From Cydia pomonella (lineage: Eukaryota > Arthropoda > Insecta > Lepidoptera > Tortricidae): a stretch of 64,000 nt of DNA. How positions within the stretch are numbered: the first letter of the stretch is position 1; the number at the start of each line of letters is the position of its first letter. Under the pieces are notes generated by a model. The model made no database searches, was not told the origin of the DNA, and saw nothing but the letters and a program-made list of their open reading frames with translations. The DNA lies in assembly GCF_033807575.1 (NCBI RefSeq), contig NC_084728.1, positions 4,663,451-4,727,450 of the forward strand, given 5' to 3'. The position numbers and the translations under genes are program-made. Below are positions 33,640-44,716 of the stretch, piece after piece.

Positions 33640-34340
33640 ACAGTGCCAGTGCCAACAGTAGCCGATGAAACAACGCGTCAAAAGTATCTGCACGCTGTAT
33701 AACTATTATAACAAGAGAGAAATCTCTGCAGTTCGCGTCCAAAAGTATCTCTTAAAGTCCTAGACTAGGCCTTCTACATATAGCGACATATAAATAAACA
33801 AAAATTATAGGACATTTTTACACCAATACACAGATTGACTAAGTCCCACAGTAAGAAGAAGGCTAGTGTTGCGAGACAACGATAATATAATATACAAATA
33901 CTTAAATACATAGAAAACATCCATGACTCAGGAACTCTGTGCTCATCACACAAATAAATGCCTTTACCGGGATTCGAATACACGACCATCGGCGTTATAG
34001 GCGGAGTCACTACCCACTAGGCCAGACCGGTCGTCAAAATATATCATTATCTACCTCACGTTATCCCGGCATTTTGCCACGGTTCGTGCAAGCCTGGGGT
34101 CTGGCAACTAATCTAACTAAGAATTGGCGCAGGCACTAGTTTTTACGTAAGCGAATCCCATCTCACCTTAGTCAAGTCAAGTCCTCTTACCGGTAGCCCA
34201 CCAGCGCTTTACTTATAGAGACATACCAAAGAAAAATATCTATATTTACATATAGATAGGTTTTTTAAGCTTTTAGAGGATAAAAGAAATATATACTTTT
34301 GACGTGTAGTCTGATCAGCTATTTTTGATGCTGACTGTAC
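33640..34340. mobile_element. Broken CAGTCAGC MITE carrying a nested SINE
   Basis: Left part ACAGTGCCAGTGCCAACAGT and GATGAAACAACGCG, right part TTTTTGATGCTGACTGTACC at 34322-34341: the ends of the 226-bp MITE, now about 700 bp apart. Between them lie a SINE (33785-34037) and a LINE-tail fragment (34055-34140), showing layered insertion. Confidence 0.55.
33785..34037 (-). repeat. tRNA-derived SINE, copy 2
   Basis: Same family as 18698-18949. Minus-strand head GACCGGTCTGGCCTAGTGGG, box B region ATTCGAATCCCGG decayed from GGTTCGAAC, then the GATTGACTAAGTCCC body. Confidence 0.65.
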
Positions 34341-34527
34341 CTCCGCCTTAATCAAGATCTAAACCACGATAGCACTGCTACGCACTCTGTAGGTATTTTA
34401 GTTTTATCGTATAATGTAGGTCTAATTTCGCATTCAAAATTTCATTACAGACTATGGTACAGGTGAAACTAAATTGTGAAATGTTTTTACCACTTCGTAG
34501 CATTTTTTCAAGTTGAATCAAGTGCAT

Positions 34528-34801
34528 TTTTAGGGTTCCGTACCCAAAGGGTCAAACGGGACCGTCCGTCCGTCCATCTGTCACCAGGCTGTATCTCATG
34601 AACCGCGATAGTTCAACTGTCTAGTTGAAATTTTCACAAATGATGTATTTCTGTTCCGCTATACCAACAAATACTAAAAACAGAATAAAATAAATATTTA
34701 ACGGGGGCTCTCATACAACAAACATAATTTTTTTGCCGTTTTTATAAATAATGGTACGGAACCCTTCGTGCGCGAGTCCGACTCGCACTTGCCCGGTTTT
34801 T
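34528..34801. mobile_element. TIR element of the AGGGTTCCGTACC / CCGGTTTTT family
   Basis: Starts TTTTAGGGTTCCGTACCCAA and ends AGTCCGACTCGCACTTGCCC plus GGTTTTT. An inverted relative lies at 45636-45945. Common lepidopteran non-autonomous element by its appearance. Confidence 0.6.
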
Positions 34802-34955
34802 ATATAATATCCCTACACCTACCCATAGACAAAAACAATTTATTGTTATTGAGTAATATCGTTTATTCTATCGGGTTTTCATCAATTAAGTCGTTCGTAA
34901 ACTATAAGTTAATCAGCTAAATTAACTAAAAGTTTCCAGAAGTTATTGAAGGTAT

Positions 34956-35857
34956 TTAGCGACGACAGCCGCAGCCGCAGCCGGAGCCGGAGCCGCCCTG
35001 CACGCTGGTGATGGCGACGTTCCCGCAGCTGCCGCAGCTGTAGTCAACGCACGCCGAGCCGCTGGTGTCGTACTTGCCCGAGAACTCCACGGCACTCAGG
35101 TACGGCAGTTCCCCGTTGACGTCCAAGTCACCGCTCAAGCCGAGCTCGGAGGAGACGGCGATGCCGGATGGGGAGATGGGGCCGATGCTGGTGATCAAGA
35201 GGTCGCCACCGCTGCTGGAGATGGAGATGGAGTTGGCGCCGCCTGACCTGCTGGAGCTCCCCGAACTGCCGGATGAGCAGCCGCATTTCTGGCCAGAGAT
35301 GGTCTAAAACGCAATAGTAACAATTTTAGGAATATAAGGAGCTATAAATATCTATAGACTGTATAGTAACTCTTTCCTATGTATTGCTCTTTACTTTAGG
35401 GATAATGTCAGTGAGTAGCAAATGAATCGTAGCTGCTTTTTTCGCTATACGCTAGTTCAGTTTGTTATATTTTTTTATACAAGTCTTTTTATCCGACTAG
35501 ATCATTGGTGGGTAAACTTTCTTCGCGGGGGGCCAGAAATTTAAGAAATTGAAGAGAGTCATGTGGACCAATGCCATTTACTATGTAATTATTTCATATC
35601 ACTAGACTAGATATAAAAGGCCAATTTAACCAAAGCGTTTTAACCAAAAAATCACAATTACCTATTTGCGGAATTATGCATAACTACTGAATCAGTTTTG
35701 GACAAATTATGGTCAACTCACGGAAGAAGCATAAAAGTACAAGAACATTTAGCATCAAAGAATAATGTTTGTTAAATCAAAAGGAAAAGAAAGCAAATCT
35801 ATAATTTACCTGGACCAGCAGAAGAGCAGCGCAGAGAAGGATAGCTTTGAATGCCAT
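34956..35857 (-). CDS. Chorion class B protein B7 (cysteine-rich type)
   Basis: Exons 35810-35857 and 34956-35303 (minus), 506-bp intron; 131 residues. Signal MAFKAILLCAALLLVQ. Left arm TISGQKCGCSSGSSGSSRSG, identical to B6. Central domain GPISPSGIAVSSELGLSG, NGELPYLSAVEFSGKYDTSG, CVDYSCGSCGNV; right arm QGGSGSGCGCGCRR, one Gly-Cys longer than in B6. Eight cysteines in exon 2. Divergent to A7. It is the inverted equivalent of B5, and a closer match to B6 than to B5. Confidence 0.93.
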
Positions 35858-36174
35858 TTTAATGGTCGTTGTAGTAAGTGTCTTACTAAAGTATGATTTT
35901 TAATAAGAATTGTAGGCCTTTTTATAGTTGTTAAGAGTATTTCTAAATTAATTAAAGATAATAGACATTAACTTTAATAGGCACGTATGTGATACTATAA
36001 CCAAGTGTTTTTAAACTAGTCGAGGCTTACTTGATAACATAAATCGGCCACGTGTTTCATCTTTTGAAATGCTATTGTTCTTCTTATCGTTTTTTTTAAT
36101 TGGTTTATTATAAAAGCTGAATTTCAAGTATATAGAACATAGTTTTTTCGGCCGTCGAATAAACAACATCAAAC
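35858..36174. promoter_or_regulatory. Bidirectional chorion promoter, pair 7
   Basis: 317 bp, closely alike to pair 6. Minus TATAAAA at 35920-35926 for B7, plus TATAAAA at 36109-36115 for A7. CACGTG at 36049-36054 is 54 bp before the A TATA. CTTATC near 36083. Confidence 0.72.
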
Positions 36175-37704
36175 ATGTCTCCTTACACGGTGTTGGTCCT
36201 CTGCATCCAGATTTGCCTGATCCAGGTAAGTTCAACTACTTTAATATTTACCGCCTTACTATACCGTAACCCTTATTTGTTTGAAGTTTATTTTTTAACG
36301 AGGTAACTTTTTGTGCTTATGAAAATGTTCATCAAAAAATACTTGATTTTGAGATTTTCCAATTGATTAGATTAGATTTATTTATTTCACAAAATATGAT
36401 TACACTACAAATAAAATAACATTAATGTCAATTTATTAGAATTTATATCGTCAGAAATTAATTAAAATAATAGCAATTATTAGTTTGAAGTTTTAAAATC
36501 CGCCATGTTCCTTATATCAAATTACGCAATAAGACGATGACTTGTGAAAATTTGAGAAAAAGGACCACCATGGAGGATAGACAGGGTGCGTAGGCAAAAT
36601 GCTTCTCCCACAAATATTCTGCTGAGCTCTCCGTATGCTATTATTTTCATATTGTTCACAGAGATCTTACTAAAAAGAAACTTAAAAATATTTTTTTTCT
36701 TTATCAACTTGGTAAAAAATGGCATTAAATAATTTTCAAAAGCATATAGGATATATTATGTATGGGATAATCATCGCAAGTGACGGTTATTGGTTATATT
36801 GGAGAGAAAATAGAGATAAATTGAAATACTTCCTCTATAGTATGCGGTTTTCTAAATCGGACGCAGAATATCTATGAAAAGTTCAGAACAAATCTCGAAC
36901 CAGCTTTTACAATTCGATCCGTTTATGTATAAACAGGCTGGAAAAAAATAATGGGCCCAGGAAGGAAAGTGTCTTAAAACCTAACGTTAGCTCAGTTTAC
37001 TGAAAGAAAACCATTATTTTATTTTTATAAAGAAACAAAACTGCATTCAACTATTTTTTAATTCACCTGGAATCGAACCGACTAAAAATTTCAATAAATA
37101 AAATAAACACTCGCTATTTTATTCCGCTAGTAGACTATACAGAGTATACAGTTAGAGTTATGTTAAAATTTCTCCAAGAAACATTAGATCTTTCACTCTT
37201 CTATCGTACAAAATATACATAAAATCGAATATTTAGTATACTTACATGAATATTTTTATTCAACCACATTGTTTTTCAAAATTTTCAGCTAGCTTAAGGT
37301 CTTAAGGCACTTTCCCTCAAGGGCCCATTATTTTTTCCCACCCCACCCTACATATACATATGTGGAATACTTACTTACTTCCCCTCAGTGATCCGAATAG
37401 GATCTTAGCATCTGACACACACACGTAATAAATATTTTGTTATTTTTTTCATTAACAGTCAGTGATGAGCCAGCGCTGCTGCGGCTCTGGATCCAGCAGC
37501 TACGGTTCCAGCTCCGGCAGCAGCTGCGGCTCGTACGGCGGGCAGGGCTGCGGGCAGGTGGGCGCGGCCGGCACCATCGACGCGTGCGGCTCCACCTGCG
37601 TCACCGGCGCCGTGCCCGTGCTCGGCTCCGTCTGCTACGGCGGCTGCGCGCCCGCTTGCGGCTCCGTCTCTATTTGTGGACAGTGCGGATGCGGATGCAA
37701 CTAA
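36175..37704 (+). CDS. Chorion class A protein A7 (cysteine-rich type)
   Basis: Exons 36175-36225 and 37459-37704; 98 residues. Signal MSPYTVLVLCIQICLIQ, exon 2 SVMSQRCCGSGSSSYGSSSG and so on. It differs from A5/A6 at only two places: GST for GTT after DAC, and CYGG for CFGG. Thirteen cysteines in exon 2. Intron 1233 bp; it aligns with the A6 intron in parts but lacks the dispersed repeat. AATAAA near 37742. Tail to tail with B8, 185 bp apart. Partner B7. Confidence 0.94.
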
Positions 37705-37889
37705 ACAGTTGTACCATGGTTAATGACACTACACTTCAATAATAAAATAAAGCCCTGATGACTAAACTGTGTTTTGTTTCTTGTTTTTTCCAGGTGAATA
37801 GAATAGAGTTTGTAAAATAATATGACAAATAAGAAAAACAAAATGTATAATTCTAATTCTTTATTAATAAATTAAACTGGGATTTTATC

Positions 37890-38562
37890 TTAAGAACGTC
37901 TACCACAGCTGTTGATAGTACCAGAGCTATAGCCAGACGAGAGGCCAGCGTTCACGCCACTCGGGTTCCCGACCTCCTGCGTGATGGCCACGCAGTCCCC
38001 GCAGCCGTACGACACTGGCGCTGTGCCGTTAGTGTTGAACTGGCCTTCGAACGCCACCGCACTCAGGTACGGCAGCGCGCCGGACAGGTCCAGGTCCCCA
38101 GCGAGGCCTAAGTCCGTGGCAACGGCGATGCCAGAGGGCGCGATGGGGCCGATGCTAGTAATCGCCAGAGGGCCACCATTATCGGATATCGTGATAGAGC
38201 GACATTCGGAGTTAGGTGTGTAGATACTTTGTCCGGCTACAGACTGTTTAAAAAAAATACGTATTGTTAGCTTTTAACTATCAGTTGCATAGAATCGGCA
38301 AACAAAATAGGAAAGAGGGTTTAAAAGTTTGATAAGCATTACCTACTTATAGTGGATTCTCAAAAAATATCGAAAAATAAGCAAATTTACTATACACGTT
38401 TTATTATGTCTAACTCAACTCAACCTTACAAAGATATTCAAGTAATGGCACGTACCGACGAATTAAAAATAAATGGTATTATATAATCAGATGTATAGGT
38501 AGGTATGTAATTACCTGAGTGAAATATACTGCAGCGCAGAATGTGATGTATTTGAAAGCCAT
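37890..38562 (-). CDS. Chorion class B protein B8 (cysteine-poor type)
   Basis: Exons 38515-38562 and 37890-38243 (minus), 271-bp intron; 133 residues. Signal MAFKYITFCAAVYFTQ, the least typical of the B signals. Mature start SVAGQSIYTPNSECRSITIS, then GPIAPSGIAVATDLGLAG, GALPYLSAVAFEGQFNTNG, SYGCGDCVAIT, right arm QEVGNPSGVNAGLSSGYSSG and end NSCGRRS. Four cysteines in exon 2: ECR, YGC, GDC and NSC. Relative of B4 and of the B pseudogene. The only close TATA box is far away (see promoter), so the 5' UTR may be long. Confidence 0.91.
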
Positions 38563-39023
38563 TGTAAAATAAGTTTTTTAGTTGACAACACAATCACCAC
38601 CACAGTCACGAAACCCGTTGTCTAAACAGCAATGCTTAAATCGTCTGCAATAGACGCAAAGGCCTGTGATGATGAGTTGACAACAGTCAATTAATTAATT
38701 TATGATTAGCTCAGTTACTTTTTATACGAAATTACAACCTATTGAATAATCATGATAAGTTTCGTTAAAATTGATAAAAAACATTAATCGATAGCAATAC
38801 AAGCAAAATTTAATATGTGGTAACTTAATTCGTTTTGATTGTCCTAATAATAACGATAACGTTTTTCGCAACGCAATAGGACTTTAATGAGTTATTATAC
38901 ATATTGAACTAATTTTCAACACGCACAGATTTTTGTAATAATTATCGCCATGACAAGTATAAAGGCTTTGGTTGATTGATATTAAATCATTCTAGTGTCA
39001 AACAAGAATAACATTAAATTAAC
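38563..39023. promoter_or_regulatory. Bidirectional chorion promoter, pair 8 (long)
   Basis: 461 bp, the longest in the window. A8 has TATAAAG at 38958-38964. For B8 the best minus-strand TATAAAAA is at about 38719-38726, some 157 bp before its ATG, against about 55-70 bp elsewhere. Neither an exact TCACGT nor CACGTG seen. GATA-type sites near 38754 and 38861. Confidence 0.55.
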
Positions 39024-39543
39024 ATGTCTCCCTTCGTTGTCTTCGCCCTTTGCCTGCAGGCTTGCTTTATCCAGGTAATTTATAAAGCATATTTCTGCCC
39101 TCCACACCGGTCGGAAAGTGTCAACCTTTCGGCCCGCCGCGCTTAACTAAGTTGCCGCTTTCCAACTCCTTGAATCCAGAAATGAAATATTGATTTATTC
39201 AGAAAATCTTAATGGAAAGTTATTTCTTTCTTTGCAGTCCGCGATGAGTCAGTCCTGCGGATTCCCACAAATTCCCTACGGGTCCGGTTTGAGTGGAATC
39301 GGCGGGCACAACAGCGCGAGTCAAAGCGCGCCCCCGCCGCCGCCCGCTCCGGCCCCGCCGAGTGCGTCGTACGGTGGCGTGGGCACCGGGCAGGTCGGCG
39401 TGTCCGGCGACATCGGCGCGAGCGGCCAGACCGTCGTCGTCGGCTCCGTGCCCGTGCTCGGCTCCGTCGACTTCAATGGAACCGTGGCTGCGTCCGGCTC
39501 TGTCTCCATATCAGGACAGTGCGGATGCGGATGCAATGCGTAG
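39024..39543 (+). CDS. Chorion class A protein A8 (cysteine-poor, proline-rich arm)
   Basis: Exons 39024-39074 and 39238-39543; 118 residues, same as A4. Signal MSPFVVFALCLQACFIQ. Mature start SAMSQSCGFPQIPYGSG, Pro arm SQSAPPPPPAPAPPSAS, central GTGQVGVSGDIGASGQT and VGSVPVLGSVDFNG, end CGQCGCGCNA. Four cysteines in exon 2. The 163-bp intron is the shortest here. Inverted equivalent of A4; partner B8. Confidence 0.93.
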
Positions 39544-40999
39544 TTAGTTATTTAATGTAAATATAATTTAAGTATTTTTTTAATGTTGTCTTTTATTTAA
39601 CAAGTGATTTGCACGTTATATTGGCACGTTGATGTCGTGATTAAAACGTTCAAACCGTCAGTTATTTTGTCAAGTATACTGACAGTTTATCGCCCATCTG
39701 TCATTGCTGAAATACTGCAGCAGCAACGCTGCATTAGCAATGCCTCTGTAATCTTAATCATAAAGAGCTAAATTTGAAAAACTACACAAAAAAAATAGTT
39801 ACAATGTATAGGTCCATTGTTACTAGTAAAGTAAAGTAGGTACGTATGTCATGCAGTCCAAAATTATAGTGTTCTGAGCTCAGATTACCTTTGGGACTTT
39901 TTTTGTTTTTTATGCTGTTTTCCTTGAAAGCATTTGATGCTTCATAATATCATATTTTCATTATCAAACTGATGGCTTAGAAGTGATACTATATTGGGGA
40001 AGTATTGTTTACTTGTATATTTTCTGCCACGCAATAAGATTTTTGACTGGCAAGTCAGATCAGCTTCTATTTGCGAAGTGTCATCGTCAAACTACCTACT
40101 GTGTCAAAAATTAGCTACTTATTATTTTTTTCTGATTTATTCTACGTCGGTGGCAAACAAGCATACGACCCGGCTGATGGTAACCAGTCTTCGTAACCTA
40201 TGTACGCCGGCGTTGCCGACCCTAACTCTCCACACCCTAGTTGAGCTCTGGCAACCTGACTCACCGGCGGTAATACAACACTATGAGTAGGGTCTAGGGT
40301 TATTTGGCTGCGGTTTTCTGTAAGGTGGAGGTACTTCCCCAGTTGGGCTCTGCTCTAGATCTGGAATGACATCCGCTATGCTGCATGCTGTGCTCTACTA
40401 CACAAAGCGAGATGATATTCACAGTGCCCATAACCTCTCTTTTGGACGTAGTTTAATGACATACCCCCGGGTATGTCCATTAAGTCTGGCCGAAGGGTGT
40501 CGTGTTTCGGAGGTTTCCGACACAAGAGCAGCCGATTCAACGGAGCCACGCCGTTTTGTCACTTAAATAGTGTTTAGTTATAATTTTATATATATATATA
40601 TTTTAATAATCATCCAATGCTAGTTTTCGCACAATTACATACAATATATTACAATCAACATCCCTATTGCTTGGTATATGTAAAACGAATCGTTTTATCA
40701 ATGATGGCCATATTGTTATTTTTGTAACCATACAATTTGAACAGTTACGCCTTAAGCACTATATTTTTTGAGAGGAATGTCTCTATGGGGAAGGGTTTTA
40801 CTGGTTTTAAGAGTCTAGACAACATGCGTGCCAACTTGCAAATACCAATGCTATGGCAATTAAGTGTCCCAGGTTATTTTGGATTTTTATATGTATAGTA
40901 AGTAAATAAATATTTATAAGCAATTAGCAAATTATTTTGTACTTTTTATTATAAAAAACATCCTTGCGACTTTATCTGTTCTTCCTTGCCAAAAAATAA
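39544..40999. other. 1.5-kb spacer between pairs 8 and 9
   Basis: No gene. Contains an inverted copy of the dispersed tail repeat (40130-40285) and next to it a LINE 3'-region-like stretch (40300-40565) with CCCCAGTTGGGC and CATACCCCCGGGTATG. The rest is AT-rich with no structure I recognise. Pair orientation changes here. Confidence 0.5.
40130..40285 (-). repeat. Dispersed 3' tail repeat, copy 3
   Basis: Reverse complement of the 4763-4913 family: CTACGTCGGTGGCAAACAAG to GAGCTCTGGCAACCTGACTC. More diverged than the two other copies. Confidence 0.6.
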
Positions 41000-42675
41000 T
41001 TAAGCTTTGCAGCCGCATCCGCACTGTCCGGAGATGGACACGGAGCCGGACGCGGGCACCTTGCCGCCGAAATCGACGGAGCCGAGCACGGGCACCGAGC
41101 CGACGACGGCGGTCTGGCCGCTTGCGTCGATGTTGCCGGACACGCCGACCTGCCCGGTGCCCGAGCCGCCGTACGACGCGGCGTAGCTGATGGGTGCGCT
41201 AACTGTGGAACTATATTGGCCGTAGTTTTGATTGCAGCCACATTGCTGGCTAAAAGCAGTCTGTAAAAAAAATTAATTGTTATTAAATTGTAATTGACCG
41301 AAGCGTTAGCGAAGGTCTCCGTTTTGATTCGGGTATTTTGCTCTCGAGTTTCCAGATGTTCGCCTCTACATGTCGCAAGTCTTAACCGGTTTTCGTGAAA
41401 TTTTTTAACCAGATTCTTTGATACAATTTTTTGTTGATCTAGGTTCTGTAAGTTTTCAAAATGCGGGCATTGGCATAAAAGACTTAAGCGCCAATAGCAT
41501 GTATGGCGCTTAAGACAATTGTTAGTTCACTGTGAGTTATCACCCCTAATGAAATTAGTATTTTTCACTTTACATATTCTAAGCTTAACGCAAGGTCTAC
41601 AGCTCACAGATCCACTAGTATTTAACTATACACGAATTAACTTGTTTTGGGGTTAAGGATGAGGATGTTTTTGATTAATCGCTATAAAAATATTTTGCTT
41701 ACTACGCATGTCAACTGTACATAGCATTCAACAAAATCTCGTTTAGTTCATGTTTACCGTATTCTTGCGCAATATACTTATTTACAAAATAACTTTCTGA
41801 TGAGACTAATGTTTATTGTTATGCCTAATCCTATTATGCTGAATTGTTAGAATACTTATAATTAAATACAAGAACTTTTAATATTATCTATGAAAAGGGA
41901 CTTATTGTCGATGGCGCTTACGCCGCACTGCGTCGCAAAGCGTTGTATTTGTATCGGAGCATCGTTTATGACAGCGGAAGCGCCATCGACAATAAGTCCC
42001 TTTTCATAGATAACGTCACAAATCACACCAATTTTAGTGAATGTGGCGTTTTAGCTGACTTTTTAATACACTAACCAAAGTCAACCTATTCTATACAGGT
42101 AAACTCTGTCCACGCTGACTTTGCACAAACTTGACACTAATAATGCGTATATATTTCTATAAACTCTACACTTGGCATGAAAACTTAGGGTGGTCAGACT
42201 CTCACGCCTGTTTTGATACCCAGCGGACCTCACGCACGTTCCACGGTGCTCCAAACTGATGAAATGGGGTTGGCCGGTCGAAGTATTAAACAGATGGCGC
42301 CATCATAGCTTGCCCTGTCAATCCCTAGAATTGTGTCAAATTCTTGTTTTTTTTTTGGAATTTTGTGACCTGGATTCCAGTACTTTAAGCCAAATCTCAT
42401 AGAACAAAACTAGAGACAGGGGCAAGCTATGATGGCGCCATCTATGCAAACCTTTGACAGTTGCCAACCCCATTGGATAGCGTCTCGTACTGCACACTTT
42501 AATTTGAAACGTTTATCCTAATACTTAGATACTTTTAAATTGCGCCTAAACAGGCAGTCACAAAAAAAATGGATTATAAATCTTAAGATAAACTTTAGGC
42601 TCGATCAATAAATCCAGTACTTACTTGGATCAGGAAAGCCTGAACGCACAACAGGAGAACAGCAAAGCGGGACAT
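41000..42675 (-). CDS. Chorion class A protein A9 (cysteine-poor type)
   Basis: Exons 42625-42675 and 41000-41260 (minus), 1364-bp intron; 103 residues. Signal MSRFAVLLLCVQAFLIQ (MSRF, not MSPF) with donor CAA|GTAAGT. Exon 2 starts TAFSQQCGCNQNYGQYSSTV with a short arm that has no Ser run. The central domain SYGGSGTGQVGVSGNIDASG and VGSVPVLGSVDFGG precede the end CGQCGCGCKA. Five cysteines. Only a different reading frame is long and open on this strand, so exon 2 has to be found by homology. The intron holds two foldback elements. Partner B9. Confidence 0.9.
41884..42013. mobile_element. 130-bp foldback element (A9 intron)
   Basis: TTATCTATGAAAAGGGACTT is mirrored by AAGTCCCTTTTCATAGATAA, and the arms continue through ATTGTCGATGGCGCTT with at most a mismatch or two. 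The centre has CGCCGCACTGCGTCGCAAAG. Confidence 0.7.
42264..42473. mobile_element. 210-bp MITE (A9 intron)
   Basis: ATGGGGTTGGC at the left and GCCAACCCCAT at the right; inner arms AGATGGCGCCATCATAGCTT / AAGCTATGATGGCGCCATCT. No ORF. Confidence 0.65.
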
Positions 42676-42999
42676 TTTAAATGTGGTTTCTTCTGTAATA
42701 GAAGCTAGAATGGTTATTTTAGTTTAAGAACCACTTTTATACTTATAATATTGCAAAGAAAATGTGGAAATGGGTCATAGATAACGCAAATATATTTCTA
42801 GTCTTTCTAAATAGGTAAATGACTTACCCACTTAAATGTCACGTACACAGATAGCTATCGCGTTAAATGTTTTCGCCTAGTTATTGGCTATCAATTGTTG
42901 TTAAGCAAGACCTATAAGTAAGGTGTATAAAAGCTGATGCTGGTATACTGAATATTTATAGTTTTTACTGGCAAGAAAAGAACTAACCACTGAGCCAAA
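42676..42999. promoter_or_regulatory. Bidirectional chorion promoter, pair 9
   Basis: 324 bp. Minus TATAAAA at 42735-42741 for A9, plus TATAAAA at 42926-42932 for B9. TCACGT at 42839-42844, 81 bp before the B TATA. Confidence 0.72.
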
Positions 43000-43753
43000 A
43001 TGGTTTTCAAGGCTGTTATCATCTGCACGTTCGCCTGCATGATCCAGGTATATACTTGAATACAGTAGTTGCAGGTTGTGGGGGTGGATCCCGGGTGGTG
43101 GTAGTGTGGGTACAACCGCGATACCAGCACCCCGACTCAGTAGTCATGGGGGTGGTCGTAATGATGGTATTTGGGCTGGTAGTAAGAAAGGAATGGAGTG
43201 GAGTGGTCCTGGGGATGTTGTGATGGTATCGACGGTAATGGTGTCAAAAGTATGAATTTATTAAGTTAATGCAAAAAAAAAACTAGTGATAAACCTGTCG
43301 TTTGTGATTAAGAACACTCGCCTTCGATTTTGAGTACACGAAAGTTGAAAATATATTTGTTTTGGAATATTTTAATGTAATTAACTATAATTTCAGGCTA
43401 TCAGTGGCCAGAGTTGCTACAGAGTTCTTGGTTCATCTAGTGACTGCAAGTCCATCGCCATTTCCAACAGTGGTGGTGACCTGCTCATCACTGCTCTCGG
43501 CCCCATCGCGCCCTCCGGCATCGCTCTCGCCACCGAGCTGGGCCTGTCCGGTGACCTGGATCTCTCCGGCGCGCTGCCGTACCTTAGCGCAGTGGAGTTC
43601 CAGGGCCAGTTCGACACCAACGGCTTGACGCCTGTGTCCTACGGCTGCGGAGACTGCGTCGCCATCACGCAGGAGCTCGGCAACCCGAGCGGCCTCAACG
43701 CCAACATCAACTCTGGCTCCAAAATCGTCAGCTGCGGTTGTGCCAAATACTAA
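43000..43753 (+). CDS. Chorion class B protein B9 (cysteine-poor type)
   Basis: Exons 43000-43047 and 43397-43753; 134 residues. Signal MVFKAVIICTFACMIQ; donor CAG|GTATAT, acceptor ATTTCAG. Mature start AISGQSCYRVLGSSSDCKSI, central domain SISNSGGDLL-like (AISNSGGDLLITALG), GPIAPSGIALATELGLSG, GALPYLSAVEFQGQFDTNG, SYGCGDCVAIT, right arm QELGNPSGLNANINSGSK, end VSCGCAKY. Gln-Gly-Gln replaces the Glu-Gly-Gln of B4/B8. Divergent to A9. Intron 349 bp. Confidence 0.93.
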
Positions 43754-44716
43754 GATATACACATATTTTTTACAAATAAAAAAAAGTAATTAACCATTTC
43801 TTTCATTTCTTGTTTATTTTTTTTTCTTTTGCCTGTGTTGACTGACTGATTCATCAACGAAAACTAGAAAATTGGCACATCCGGTCTCATGTACATTGTG
43901 TACTTATAAGAAATAATAAGTAATTTTGAGAAATTCAACCTTAAGGGGGTTGAAAAATGGATGAAAATGGGGTTCAAGTTTTATTTTAAGTATAAAACGT
44001 TAAGGTATTGTTATTAGCGTATGGCTTTATTATAAAAATAAAATAAAAATCAGGCCACACGTCACAATCACATTAACATTATAGTCATAGTTTAAGATCT
44101 AGGTGTGATACCCAGTCCCTGGCATTCGCAAATATCGCATGCAGCTTTTCCATGCCTCCCGAGAAGCATCTCTTGGAGTATTCCTCCACGATGTGCGTGG
44201 TTATCTGATCTGGCGAGCCACAGTCGCAAAAAGTGAAATTGCTCTGTCCAGCGTATCCTGTAGCTTGGCCATTTTCCATTCGGCTTCTACAAGTTATCAC
44301 TGACTTATACAATGATTTGTTTAAAATATACTTTCTTAAATTATTTATATGCTGAACAACTTTAATTCTGCTGGAATAAACATCATGGTTGCATTTTTCT
44401 CATCACAGCATTTTATAGCATTCAATCCGGATCCGGTCATTATCAGGTTTCTTGGGAAAACTAATGACTAAACTGATATGCTCTTAGTCTTAATATAATG
44501 TTAATTTTCATGTAAATTCTATTTAAGTTAAATCTGTGATATGTAAAGGTATACAGTTTTATTACCTACATTTAAAATTATCTTTAGTAATGAAAATATA
44601 GGTACTTACTTATAACTAAAAAGATCTAAAAATAAAATAAAAAATGTAAAACTGCTTCATGCTTATATTACCAAAAAAAATGCCAATTAATCACGTTGTC
44701 TGTCCAAGAACAAATA
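43754..44716. other. 1-kb spacer between pairs 9 and 10
   Basis: No chorion sequence. It holds one retroelement fragment (44085-44312, minus). The remainder is AT-rich and featureless to me. Confidence 0.5.
44085..44312 (-). pseudogene. C-terminal fragment of a LINE-type protein
   Basis: 75-codon minus-strand reading with FTFCDCGSPDQITTHIVEEY, then FSGGMEKLHAIF and WVSHLDLKL. A CxCG...HIVEE zinc-finger-like motif before FSGG and W..LD is a known end of many invertebrate reverse transcriptase ORFs (from memory). No catalytic domain is present. Confidence 0.5.

Larger units (their letters stand above)
31797..34955. other. 3.2-kb spacer between the B pseudogene and pair 7
   Basis: No gene. In order: tandem array (31797-32660), fragment of the AACCGACTTCA MITE (32870-32950), a GTAAGTAAGTAAGTAA/TTCTTTATTGCACCAA LINE-tail remnant (33055-33175), a broken CAGTCAGC MITE with a SINE inside (33640-34340), and a TIR element (34528-34801). 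A class A partner for the pseudogene would be expected here and is absent. Confidence 0.6.
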
